Positions 1 through 5,652 are shown, counted from the stretch's first letter. The stretch is DNA of 5,652 bases from Lentisphaerota bacterium (GCA_016182435.1 JACPGN010000226.1:1-5652), one strand, 5' to 3'. Numbers and translations: made by a program. The notes: generated from the sequence alone by a model not told the origin.

Positions 1-401
1 TATGGAAAATTCTGGCGGAGCCTTACGTTATGTTGGGCTCCGACGCCTCGGTGCGCGCGATCTCCGGACCGCTCAACCGTGACTTTCCGCATCCGCGCGC
101 CTATGGCGCTTTTACGCGGTTTCTGCGCGCGGCCCTGGATGGCCGAACCATAGCGTTGCCGGAGGCTATCCGCAAAATGACCAGCCTGCCGGCGGACCAT
201 TTTCGGCTAAGCGGGCGGGGTAGGGTGACGGCGGGCAATTATGCCGACCTGGTTGTTTTTGATCCCGACGCCATAGCTGAGCGCGCCACCTTTGCCGAAC
301 CTCACGCCTTGGCGCAGGGGATCGAATGCGTAATGGTCAACGGCGTCCTGACTCTGGATGCGAATGGTCTGACGGGCCAGCGTGCCGGGAGGATCCTTTA
401 A
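1..401 (+). CDS. N-acyl-D-amino-acid deacylase (D-aminoacylase) family amidohydrolase, C-terminal fragment
   Basis: The reading frame is already open at the left edge (first whole codon at base 3) and ends at TAA 399-401, so only about the last 132 residues are present and the start lies outside. The ATG at 30 is internal: the codons before it (WKILAEPYV) continue the family pattern. Visible landmarks are GSD, whose Asp (codon 42-44) matches the conserved metal-site/catalytic Asp of D-aminoacylases. They continue with HPRAYGAFTRFL, a helix with AIRKMTSLPADHF, then RGRVTAGNYADLVVFDP and the closing beta-sandwich part ending in GRIL. Known for the family: zinc-dependent hydrolysis of N-acyl-D-amino acids to D-amino acids plus a carboxylate, probably in the cytoplasm. 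The fragment cannot show substrate preference; related dihydroorotase-like or D-glutamate deacylase activities remain possible. Nothing links it functionally to the downstream glyS, which is 244 nt away. Confidence 0.87.
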   Translation, partial: WKILAEPYVMLGSDASVRAISGPLNRDFPHPRAYGAFTRFLRAALDGRTIALPEAIRKMTSLPADHFRLSGRGRVTAGNYADLVVFDPDAIAERATFAEPHALAQGIECVMVNGVLTLDANGLTGQRAGRIL

Positions 402-410
402 GGCGGCCTG

Positions 411-451
411 CCCGCAGTAGCCCTGAGCGAAGTCGAAGGGGCGAAGGCGGG
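411..451. repeat. REP-like imperfect palindrome after the deacylase gene
   Basis: CCCGC (411-415) can pair with GCGGG (447-451), and inside it CCCT (421-424) with AGGG (437-440). The central GCCCTGAGCGAAGTCGAAGG-type core (420-440) resembles a short palindromic repeat that I recall being dispersed in many environmental bacterial genomes. That recollection is unverified. No T-run follows, so it is not an obvious intrinsic terminator, although its place just after a stop codon is typical of REP elements. Confidence 0.45.
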
Positions 452-485
452 ATGACGGACGACAGACGACGGATGGCGGACGAAG
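451..485. repeat. Degenerate heptanucleotide tandem repeat, five units
   Basis: Five consecutive 7-mers fit the consensus GAYGRMR: GATGACG (451), GACGACA (458), GACGACG (465), GATGGCG (472) and GACGAAG (479). A further GAAGGCG lies at 443-449, out of phase by one base. The tract lies outside any credible gene. It resembles the short heptamer tandem repeats reported in some bacterial intergenic regions; no function is implied. Confidence 0.6.
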
Positions 486-521
486 CAAACATCCAACCCC
501 GCGGGGTGCCTGATTTTGATG

Positions 522-550
522 TTGCAAATTCACCACGGCATGGGTAAATT
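522..550 (+). promoter_or_regulatory. Weak candidate sigma70-type promoter upstream of glyS
   Basis: TTGCAA (522-527) and TAAATT (545-550) are separated by 17 nt. Each matches 4 of 6 consensus positions, which would give a leader of roughly 90 nt before glyS. The same stretch also overlaps a possible hairpin: ACGG plus CATGG (535-543) pairs with CCATG and CCGT (555-559, 562-565), with a T6 run at 575-580. The hairpin may instead be a terminator or attenuator. No T-box features were recognised in the leader. Confidence 0.25.
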
Positions 551-645
551 ATCACCATGTTCCGTTGTGTCGTCTTTTTTGAATAGCGGCCCTACCAATG
601 GTTTTTCCTTGACCCCCTGCTTTCGTTCGGTCAGGATGCGGAGCG

Positions 646-2283
646 ATGCCACGCAATCAATTTAAGGTTTCCATGGAAGCGCTCGTGTCGCTGTGCAAGC
701 GGCGCGGGTTTATCTTTCAAGGCTCCGAAATCTACGAGGGCATCAATGGCTTCTGGGACTATGGCCCCTTAGGTTGCGAGCTCAAGCGCAACATCCGCGA
801 GGCCTGGTGGCGGGACATCGTTCAGCGGCGCGAGAATGTTGTCGGCCTGGAGAGCGCCATCATCATGCACCCCAAGGTCTGGGAAGCCTCAGGCCACGTC
901 GGCGGATTCCAGGATCCCATGCAGACCTGCCAGATATGCAAGCGGCACCTGCGCGCCGATCTGGTCTGGGAGAGCATTCGCGGAAGCGAATGGCTCGCCT
1001 CGCTGACTCGCGCCATTGAGGGCGTGCCGGAGACCAATACCGTCGCGGCGACGGGTCCCTCATTGTTGAGGTGGGCGAACGGAGAGGGCAAGCGGCTGGC
1101 CCCCGGACTGGCGGTCGTCCGCAATCCGCAGGTGACCCTTTCGTGGCTCGCGGAAAAGGCCGACGCCCAGGGCGTGGTGCGTTTATCGGCCGTGGATCTT
1201 GTGCGCCATCTCGCCACGGAGCAGCAGGCGCAGACCGGACTTCTGACGCCTTGTCCGCATTGCGGTGGGCCGCTCACCGAACCGCGGCAGTTCAACCTCA
1301 TGTTCGAAACCTATGTCGGCGCCGTGCAAAGCGAAGACAACAAGACCTATCTCCGTCCCGAGACCGCCCAGGGAATATTCGTTCAGTTTGACAATATTCT
1401 CAACACCTCGCGCCAGAAGATTCCCTTCGGGATCGCCCAGATCGGCAAGGCGTTCCGCAATGAGATCAATCCCCGCAACTACACGTTCCGCTCGCGCGAG
1501 TTTGAGCAGATGGAACTGGAGTTTTTCGTCAAACCCGGCACGGACCAGCAATGGCACGACTACTGGGTTGACGAGCGCCTGAAGTGGTATCGCGCCATCG
1601 GTTTGCCGGCCGAGAGCCTTCAGAAGTATGTGTATAAAAAGGAAGAACTGGCCCACTACGCCAGCGCCTGCACGGATATCATGTACGATTTCCCCTTCGG
1701 TTCCCAGGAAGTGGAGGGTGTTGCGGCCCGCGGCGATTACGACCTGAGCCGCCATGCCCAGTTCAGCGGAAAGTCCCTGGAATACTTTGACCAGGACACC
1801 CAGGAGCGATTTGTGCCGCACGTGGTGGAACCGTCCGCGGGCGTGGATCGGATCGCGCTGGCCCTGCTCTGCAACGCGTATCGCGAGGAGTGGATATCGC
1901 AGGACGGGAAGGTGACGGAAGCGGAACCCGGCGGCAAGCCGCCGGAGGGCTACGAACCGCGCACGGTCCTGCGCTTCGCGCCCGCCATCGCCCCGATCAA
2001 GGTAGCGGTATTCCCGCTCCTGAAAAACAAGCCTGAGCTCGTGGCTAAGGCGCGCGCGGTATTCGAGTTGTTACAAAAGCGCTGGAACTGTTTTTGGGAC
2101 GTAACCGGCGCCATTGGCCGGCGCTATCGGCGCCAGGACGAGATCGGAACGCCCTATGCGGTCACGATAGACTTTCAGACCCTCAGCGACGATACCGTAA
2201 CCCTGCGGGATCGCGATTCAATGAAACAAGTCCGCCTGACTATTGCGGCCTTACCGGATCATCTGGCCGCATCGTTGGATTAG
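646..2283 (+). CDS. glyQS: Glycyl-tRNA synthetase, dimeric (alpha2) class II type
   Basis: Charges tRNA-Gly with glycine in the cytoplasm. At 545 residues it is complete and slightly longer than the roughly 506 of the Thermus enzyme. The N-terminus has [14 protein letters not shown] and WDYGPLG (17-43), the glycine-adenylate region typical of the single-chain form. RPETAQGIF is at 237-245, and motif 2, GKAFRNEI...[14 protein letters not shown], at 267-294. Motif 3, [14 protein letters not shown], is at 395-408. The anticodon-binding domain runs from about 447 to the end ([37 protein letters not shown]). Cys pairs C95/C98 and C203/C206 (CQIC, CPHC) look like a split zinc site. The residues between them, about 110-200, form an insertion I cannot match to a separate domain. 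The ATG at 646 is preceded by AGGA (633-636), 9 nt away. It is not the alpha2beta2 (GlyQ + GlyS) form. ruvB follows after 52 nt on the same strand. The symbol is written glyS or glyQS by different annotators. Confidence 0.97.
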   Translation: MPRNQFKVSMEALVSLCKRRGFIFQGSEIYEGINGFWDYGPLGCELKRNIREAWWRDIVQRRENVVGLESAIIMHPKVWEASGHVGGFQDPMQTCQICKRHLRADLVWESIRGSEWLASLTRAIEGVPETNTVAATGPSLLRWANGEGKRLAPGLAVVRNPQVTLSWLAEKADAQGVVRLSAVDLVRHLATEQQAQTGLLTPCPHCGGPLTEPRQFNLMFETYVGAVQSEDNKTYLRPETAQGIFVQFDNILNTSRQKIPFGIAQIGKAFRNEINPRNYTFRSREFEQMELEFFVKPGTDQQWHDYWVDERLKWYRAIGLPAESLQKYVYKKEELAHYASACTDIMYDFPFGSQEVEGVAARGDYDLSRHAQFSGKSLEYFDQDTQERFVPHVVEPSAGVDRIALALLCNAYREEWISQDGKVTEAEPGGKPPEGYEPRTVLRFAPAIAPIKVAVFPLLKNKPELVAKARAVFELLQKRWNCFWDVTGAIGRRYRRQDEIGTPYAVTIDFQTLSDDTVTLRDRDSMKQVRLTIAALPDHLAASLD

Positions 2284-2323
2284 TCCCGTGCAGCGCGGGA
2301 CAGGTCACGCAGGGCGCGGGACA
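2283..2323 (+). promoter_or_regulatory. Hairpin with two alternative right arms between glyS and ruvB
   Basis: GTCCCG (2283-2288), which includes the last base of the glyS stop codon, can pair with CGGGAC at 2296-2301. With a G-U pair this makes an 8-bp stem and 3-nt loop. The 10-mer GCGCGGGACA occurs twice (2293-2302 and 2314-2323), so the same left arm could instead pair with CGGGAC at 2317-2322, immediately before the AAGG ribosome site of ruvB (2323-2326). No T-run follows, so read-through into ruvB is expected. The pairing is visible; any regulatory role is speculation. Confidence 0.4.
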
Positions 2324-2335
2324 AGGCTGTTCGCC

Positions 2336-3367
2336 ATGGTCGAACAACACAAGATAACGGAATTCATTAAAAAGGATGCCGAGCTGGATCTCAGCCTGCG
2401 GCCGAGCAAATTCCGGGATTTTATCGGACAGGAGCGGCTCAAGGAGCGGCTGGAACTGTTCGTGGAGGCGGCCCGCGGCCGTAAGGATGTGTTGGATCAC
2501 GTCCTGCTCTCCGGCCCGCCGGGCCTGGGCAAGACGACGCTGGCCTATATCCTGGCCGATGCCATGGGCGTCAACCTGCGCGCCTCCTCCGGGCCGGTGA
2601 TCGAGAAACCGGGCGACCTGGCCGGCCTGCTGACCAGCGCCGAGCGCGGTGACGTCATTTTCATTGATGAAATCCATCGCCTGCAGAAAGCGGTGGAGGA
2701 ATACCTTTATGCGGCGATGGAGGATTTCGTCATTGACATCATGATTGACCAGGGGCCGCATGCGCGCTCGGTGCGGCTCAATCTGCCCAAGTTCACGCTG
2801 ATCGGCGCGACGACCCGCAGCGGGCTGTTATCGGCGCCCTTGCGCACGCGCTTCAGCATGAATTGCCGCCTGGATTATTATGCGGCCGGGGAATTGACCG
2901 AGATTATCCGGCGCTCGGCCCGGATTCTTGATGTGGCCATTGACCTTCCGGGCGCCCGTGAAATTGCCGAGCGCGCGCGCGGCACGCCGCGCATTGCCAA
3001 CAACCTCCTGCGCTGGGTGCGCGATTTTGCCCAGGTCAAGGCCAACAATAAAATCGCGCAACCGATCGCCGAAAAGGCCCTGACCATGCTGGACATTGAC
3101 AAGCACGGGCTCGACGAGATGGATAAGCGCCTGCTGCGGGTGATCGTCGAGAAGTTCGGGGGCGGGCCGGTGGGCATCAGTTCGCTGGCCGTGGCCGTGG
3201 GGGAAGAGCCCGACAACCTGGAAGAAGTGTATGAGCCTTATCTGATTCAGGAAGGCTACCTCAAGCGCACGCCGCAAGGGCGCGTGGCCACCGATTTGTG
3301 CTACCAGCGCCTGGGTCTCTCCGCCCCTGGCGGGAAACCAAAGGATTTACAGGGGCAATTGCTATAA
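2336..3367 (+). CDS. ruvB: Holliday junction branch migration ATPase RuvB
   Basis: RuvB is the AAA+ motor of the RuvABC complex; with RuvA it drives branch migration of Holliday junctions in recombinational repair. The protein has 343 residues, close to the usual 335-350. It shows the RuvB opening [12 protein letters not shown] (21-32), Walker A GPPGLGKT (60-67) and Walker B VIFIDEIH (107-114). Sensor 1 is GATTRSG (157-163), the arginine-finger region LRTRF is at 169-173, and sensor 2, [11 protein letters not shown], is at 216-226. The C-terminal winged helix has [30 protein letters not shown] (about 275-318). All key residues are present. The start at 2336 gives MVEQHK... and has AAGG (2323-2326) 9 nt upstream. 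An in-frame ATG at 2243 would overlap glyS and add a non-homologous extension. RFSMNC replaces the more common RFGI after the arginine finger. ruvA and ruvC are not in this window. Its TAA stop lies inside the terminator hairpin. Confidence 0.97.
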   Translation: MVEQHKITEFIKKDAELDLSLRPSKFRDFIGQERLKERLELFVEAARGRKDVLDHVLLSGPPGLGKTTLAYILADAMGVNLRASSGPVIEKPGDLAGLLTSAERGDVIFIDEIHRLQKAVEEYLYAAMEDFVIDIMIDQGPHARSVRLNLPKFTLIGATTRSGLLSAPLRTRFSMNCRLDYYAAGELTEIIRRSARILDVAIDLPGAREIAERARGTPRIANNLLRWVRDFAQVKANNKIAQPIAEKALTMLDIDKHGLDEMDKRLLRVIVEKFGGGPVGISSLAVAVGEEPDNLEEVYEPYLIQEGYLKRTPQGRVATDLCYQRLGLSAPGGKPKDLQGQLL

Positions 3368-3392
3368 ATTTTTCGCCCGGCGAAAAATTTAT
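3364..3392. terminator. Bidirectional intrinsic terminator between ruvB and the converging genes
   Basis: ATAAATTTTTCGCC (3364-3377) and GGCGAAAAATTTAT (3379-3392) form a perfect 14-bp inverted repeat around a single C. The GC core is flanked by A and T runs on both sides, so on either strand the stem is followed by a U-rich stretch. It takes in the ruvB stop codon (3365-3367) and abuts the stop codon of the minus-strand small gene (3393-3395). The position between convergent genes supports termination in both directions. Confidence 0.85.
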
Positions 3393-3554
3393 TCAGGGTT
3401 TGGCCGGCGCGGTGGTTAGGGCGGCGGGGGCGGGCGTGGGCGCCGGCGCCGGTTGGGGCTTGGCCTTGGCCGCCAGGTGCGCGGCGGCTGTCTTGCGTTT
3501 AAGCCAGCGTTTGCGCCGCTGCCGTTTTACTCGAGGTCGTAATTGCTGTCCCAT
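3393..3554 (-). CDS. Small, highly basic hypothetical protein with Pro/Ala-rich tail (53 aa)
   Basis: The protein has 53 residues. Residues 6-21 are dominated by Arg and Lys (PRVKRQRRKRWLKRK) around one Trp. A short Ala-rich stretch (23-31) follows, then a Pro/Ala repeat tail (33-53, with PAPAPTPAPA). There are 7 Arg and 7 Lys and no Asp or Glu, so the charge is about +14. It has no signal peptide or membrane segment. Such composition suggests binding to RNA, ribosomes or DNA, but I cannot assign a family. The start MGQQL with KRxRR then LKR faintly recalls small basic proteins of PVC bacteria; that is memory, not a search. It sits 51 nt downstream of hisH on the same strand, probably co-transcribed, and ends right at the shared terminator. 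No clear Shine-Dalgarno precedes the ATG, and no in-frame ATG or GTG lies just upstream, which lowers certainty. The fit between its stop and the terminator supports a real gene. Confidence 0.68.
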   Translation of the reverse strand: MGQQLRPRVKRQRRKRWLKRKTAAAHLAAKAKPQPAPAPTPAPAALTTAPAKP

Positions 3555-3605
3555 AAGTGGCGGGCAATATGGCAGAAAGAAACGCTGGCCGTCAAGCGAA
3601 ATTAT

Positions 3606-4226
3606 TCAGGCAACTTTCCAGACCGTGAAATTGTTCAACAGTTGCAAGCCCAGCCGCCCGGATTTTTCGGGATGGAACTGGGTGGCTGCCAGGTTGGACC
3701 GGGCGACAATCGAAGCGAAGCGGACACCGGCATACTCGGTTTCGCCCAGCACCAAGTCCTGCTCGGGCGGCACCGGGTAATAACTGTGGACAAAATAGAA
3801 CTCGCTCCCGCTTTCAATCCCCTGCAACAGCGGATGCGGCCGGACAAAGCGAACGCCGTTCCAGCCGATCTGCGGAACTTTATCGGCCCGGTTTGCCGGA
3901 CGGAACCGTTTGACCGTGCCAGTCAGCAGGCCTAAGAGCGGCGCTTCTCCAGCTTCCTCGGAAGATTCGAAAATAATCTGGGCGCCCAGGCAAATACCGA
4001 GGAATGGCGTGCCCCGCTGAACTACCTGACGCAGCACCTCGGCTAAGCCAAGGGCGCGGATGTTACGCATGGCGGCGCCGGCCGAGCCCACGCCGGGAAA
4101 GATGACGCGGTCAGCCGCGCGAATCCGTTCGGGGTCCTGGGTGATTGCGGCCGGCGCGCCCAGGTAGTCGAGGGCCAGCTTGACGCTGGTCAGGTTTCCG
4201 GCATTGTAGTCCACAATCGCAATCAT
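3606..4226 (-). CDS. hisH: Imidazole glycerol phosphate synthase, glutamine amidotransferase subunit HisH
   Basis: HisH hydrolyses glutamine and passes ammonia to HisF, which converts PRFAR to imidazole glycerol phosphate and AICAR in histidine synthesis. The protein is complete at 206 residues (family about 200). It opens with the typical IVDYNAGNLTSV. PGVG (44-47) is the oxyanion-strand motif, and the nucleophile elbow GICLGAQ (77-83) carries Cys79. IGWNGV (120-125) and YFVHSYY (144-150) belong to the HisF-facing side. QFHPEKSG (183-190) supplies His185 and Glu187, completing the class I amidotransferase triad. After PGVG the usual AF is replaced by SA, which is minor. The start gives the canonical N-terminus; upstream there is only a weak GAG-type ribosome site. 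No hisA, hisF or hisB is adjacent, so the gene is detached from the usual his cluster, at least on this side. The small basic gene follows 51 nt downstream. Confidence 0.96.
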   Translation of the reverse strand: MIAIVDYNAGNLTSVKLALDYLGAPAAITQDPERIRAADRVIFPGVGSAGAAMRNIRALGLAEVLRQVVQRGTPFLGICLGAQIIFESSEEAGEAPLLGLLTGTVKRFRPANRADKVPQIGWNGVRFVRPHPLLQGIESGSEFYFVHSYYPVPPEQDLVLGETEYAGVRFASIVARSNLAATQFHPEKSGRLGLQLLNNFTVWKVA

Positions 4227-4280
4227 ACAAAAGCTCGCTTACAGGCTTGATCTCTACCTTTGGCTTTGTACGATACCATT

Positions 4281-4336
4281 CCTTCGGCGGACAATCCAGG
4301 CATTTTCATGCCGAAGGCAGATCCGCCTCCGGCGGA
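4281..4336. repeat. Two adjacent hairpins upstream of hisH
   Basis: CCTTCGGC (4281-4288) pairs perfectly with GCCGAAGG (4310-4317). A smaller hairpin, GGCAT-TTTC-ATGCC (4299-4312), competes for part of it. TCCGCC (4322-4327) pairs with GGCGGA (4331-4336) around a 3-nt loop. The CCGCC/GGCGG style matches the neighbouring 4354-4491 element, suggesting related REP-like sequences. No T-run follows on either strand. Confidence 0.55.
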
Positions 4337-4337
4337 A

Positions 4338-4529
4338 ACAGAACTGGCGTAAGGGTAGGGACGGCTCCCCGCTACAGCGCGGGGCAAGCGCCGAGTTTAT
4401 CCCGCCTTGGCGGGACCGTCCGCGGCGCGTTCGGGCCTACTCCGCCGTAGTAAGCCTACTGGCTACGAAGGCTGGACGAACGCGCCCTACCTGTTGCCAC
4501 CAGATGGCTGAGGCCTTACAGAACTGGCG
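4338..4529. repeat. 12-bp direct repeat flanking the palindromic element
   Basis: ACAGAACTGGCG occurs at 4338-4349 and again at 4518-4529, exactly 180 bp apart. Each copy is followed by one differing base and then AAG (15 of 16 identical). Both copies lie outside the 4354-4491 element, 4 nt from its left end and 26 nt from its right end. The unequal distances do not fit a simple target-site duplication. Confidence 0.6.
4354..4491. repeat. 138-bp palindromic, MITE/REP-like element with nested stems
   Basis: The ends are a perfect 7-bp inverted repeat, GGTAGGG (4354-4360) and CCCTACC (4485-4491). Inside are two consecutive branched structures. In the first, GGACGG (4359-4364) pairs with CCGTCC (4416-4421) and encloses hairpins CCCCGC/GCGGGG (4367-4372, 4379-4384) and TCCCGCC/GGCGGGA (4400-4406, 4409-4415). 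In the second, GGCGCGTTCG (4424-4433) pairs perfectly with CGAACGCGCC (4477-4486) and encloses CTAC/GTAG (4437-4440, 4447-4450) and AGCC/GGCT (4453-4456, 4461-4464). There is no open reading frame and no transposase. It may be a mobilisable palindromic repeat or a structured RNA; the pairing alone does not decide. Confidence 0.6.
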
Positions 4530-4536
4530 GAAGAAA

Positions 4537-4542
4537 AAGGAG
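4537..4542 (+). promoter_or_regulatory. Strong ribosome binding site fixing the propeller gene start
   Basis: AAGGAG lies 9 nt before the ATG at 4552. The in-frame ATG at 4504 has no comparable site, so 4552 is the preferred start. Confidence 0.75.
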
Positions 4543-4551
4543 AGTGAACTA

Positions 4552-5652
4552 ATGCAGCAGTACCAGGTCGAAGATCTTGGCGTACAGGCCCGGTCGGATA
4601 TGTGGATGCAATTTGTCTTGGGCCGGGACCCGCGGACGGGCGCCGAAGTCATGCTGGGTTCCCTTTCCCTGGGCGGTTTCATGCTGATTGATCCGGCCGC
4701 CCAAACGAGTTGCCAGGTGCTGCCCGGCCGCTATGTTCCCAACGGCGGCTGGTGGGCCATCGGCCAGGCGCCCGACGGGACCATCTACCAGACGGGTGTA
4801 TTTGCGCGCAAGCCGCCTTCGCCGCTTTTGCGCTGGAAGGGGCAGGGCGAGAGCTCCGAAGTGGCCGCTGAGTTGCCGGGCGTTTCGTTCTTCAGCTTAG
4901 ACGTCGCGCCGGACGGCATCGTCTATCTGCCGGAATACGGCCAGAATATTTTGTATGCTTTTCATCCTGACAGCGGAAAAGTTGAGAACATGGGCGATTA
5001 TTCGCATTTTGGGTCTCACATTCGCAACGTGTACTGCGCCCGCGATGGCTGGGTCTATGTCATTGCCACGGATTATAAACGCTCCGTGGTTGTCGCGCTC
5101 GATCCCAAGACGAAGGGAAAAAAGGACCTTGCCGAGTGGGCGGGCAAATCCGCTGCCGGGCTGAGCCTGACGGGCATTACCAAGGATGCCAGCGGCCACG
5201 TGCTGGTGCCGCAGAAGCGCTGGGGCTTAGAGCATTGGTTTGAACTGGTAGGTGGAAAGCCCACACCGATAGATCCAAGGGAAGTCCGTTTGGTCAAAAC
5301 CGAAGCCGGTTATTCTCCACTGGCTTTCAGCGATGGCTCCTACATACTGCCGCCTCGTGATATTTCCGTTGACGTTAGCGTTGTTAAGTCCGATGGCGCG
5401 CGCTGTTCTTTCAAGGTAGCTCGCCAGGAAAGTCCGTTGCGCATTTTCAGCGTCCACTCGGGCGGCGGCAAAATCTGGGGCGGCACGTTTATTCCGCTGA
5501 CGCTCTTTGCCTTCGATCCCGCGACCTCCCGGACGGAATTCTTCGGCAATCCGACCGAGGTGAACGGCGAAATCTACACAATGGCGTTTTCCAGGGACAA
5601 GCTTTTCCTGGGCAGCTATCCCCAGGCCGTTCTCACCCGCTACCAGCCGGGA
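4552..5652 (+). CDS. Predicted beta-propeller protein of unknown function, C-terminus cut by window edge
   Basis: The frame stays open to the last base, giving 367 residues with no stop. The sequence is built from repeats of about 46 residues. Each has a glycine turn, often DG, followed by a hydrophobic strand, a G-x-Y/F stretch and a second strand of the type LxxxDPxxG. The turn glycines, or the equivalent position, fall near residues 30, 76, 122, 166, 215, 262, 306 and 350. Clear examples are APDGIVYLPEYGQNILYAFH (119-138) and ARDGWVYVIA (163-172); the repeats near 215 and 262 are more divergent. This is the pattern of YVTN/SMP-30/PQQ-like propellers. There is no signal peptide, so a cytoplasmic location is inferred. 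No catalytic residues or metal ligands could be identified, so enzyme activity and ligand are unknown. Eight repeats already fit an eight-bladed propeller, or the first part of a longer one. The start at 4552 is set by the AAGGAG site. It diverges from hisH, with no evident functional link. Confidence 0.8.
   Translation, partial: MQQYQVEDLGVQARSDMWMQFVLGRDPRTGAEVMLGSLSLGGFMLIDPAAQTSCQVLPGRYVPNGGWWAIGQAPDGTIYQTGVFARKPPSPLLRWKGQGESSEVAAELPGVSFFSLDVAPDGIVYLPEYGQNILYAFHPDSGKVENMGDYSHFGSHIRNVYCARDGWVYVIATDYKRSVVVALDPKTKGKKDLAEWAGKSAAGLSLTGITKDASGHVLVPQKRWGLEHWFELVGGKPTPIDPREVRLVKTEAGYSPLAFSDGSYILPPRDISVDVSVVKSDGARCSFKVARQESPLRIFSVHSGGGKIWGGTFIPLTLFAFDPATSRTEFFGNPTEVNGEIYTMAFSRDKLFLGSYPQAVLTRYQPG

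Larger units (their letters stand above)
4227..4551. other. Divergent intergenic region dominated by inverted repeats
   Basis: These 325 nt separate divergent hisH (-) and the propeller gene (+), so promoters for both should lie here, but I found no convincing -35/-10 pair for either. Most of the region is taken up by palindromes (4281-4336, 4354-4491) and a 12-bp direct repeat (4338-4349, 4518-4529). An open frame at 4247-4450 has unconvincing composition and is not called as a gene. The ATG at 4504, in frame with the propeller gene, is an alternative start lacking a ribosome site. Confidence 0.7.

Noticed and set aside
609..637. TTGACC at 609-614 as the glyS -35 box
   Set aside because: The matching -10 position (632-637, CAGGAT) is poor and would leave almost no leader before the ATG at 646.
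551..645. T-box or other amino-acid riboswitch in the glyS leader
   Set aside because: No recognisable specifier loop, T-box sequence or glycine-riboswitch pattern was seen.
1183..1821. Minus-strand open frame of 212 residues
   Set aside because: It lies wholly antisense to the clearly conserved glyS catalytic region; long antisense frames are expected in GC-rich coding DNA.
2243..2335. Upstream in-frame ATG extension of ruvB
   Set aside because: It overlaps the glyS 3' end, adds 31 residues absent from the family, and the ATG at 2336 has its own AAGG site.
2240..2761. Minus-strand open frame of 173 residues
   Set aside because: Antisense to ruvB including Walker A and B; no recognisable protein features.
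3298..3780. Plus-strand open frame of 160 residues across the ruvB end, terminator and hisH
   Set aside because: It reads through the terminator hairpin and antisense to two genes; its Ala/Gly-rich part is the mirror of the small protein's Pro/Ala tail.
4247..4450. Plus-strand open frame of 67 residues in the hisH-propeller gap
   Set aside because: It runs through the palindromes and ends inside the 138-bp element, with no ribosome site and no protein-like features.
4350..4517. The 12-bp direct repeats as target-site duplication of a transposon
   Set aside because: The repeats are 4 nt and 26 nt from the element ends and the element carries no transposase, so a clean insertion cannot be claimed.

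Overview
The window (about 60% G+C by eye) looks like a bacterial chromosome segment carrying housekeeping genes with short to medium gaps. My best guess at the source is the PVC superphylum (Verrucomicrobiota, Kiritimatiellota or Lentisphaerota). This rests on the style of the single-chain glycyl-tRNA synthetase and RuvB and on the GC-rich hairpin repeats between genes. It is an inference from memory, not a computed placement.

Layout. Bases 1-401 (+) are the C-terminal end of a D-aminoacylase-type amidohydrolase. Bases 402-645 are non-coding, with a REP-like repeat, five copies of a degenerate 7-bp tandem repeat and a weak candidate promoter. Bases 646-2283 (+) encode a dimeric-type glycyl-tRNA synthetase. 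After a 52-nt gap, 2336-3367 (+) encodes RuvB, probably in the same transcript. A perfect 14-bp inverted repeat (3364-3392) fills the space between ruvB and the converging minus-strand genes and is probably a bidirectional terminator. On the minus strand, hisH (4226 to 3606) is followed by a 53-residue, extremely basic protein with a Pro/Ala tail (3554 to 3393). Bases 4227-4551 are a divergent intergenic region packed with inverted repeats, including a 138-bp palindromic element. From 4552 to the window end (+) lies an incomplete beta-propeller protein with eight regularly spaced repeats.

Roles. GlyRS and RuvB are core translation and recombination functions. HisH supplies ammonia to HisF in histidine biosynthesis, but no other his gene is in view. 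The propeller protein and the small basic protein have no assigned function. I see no CRISPR array, transposase, phage gene, tRNA, rRNA or defence system. The items most worth a second look are the small basic protein, the 4354-4491 element and the repeat architecture of the propeller protein.
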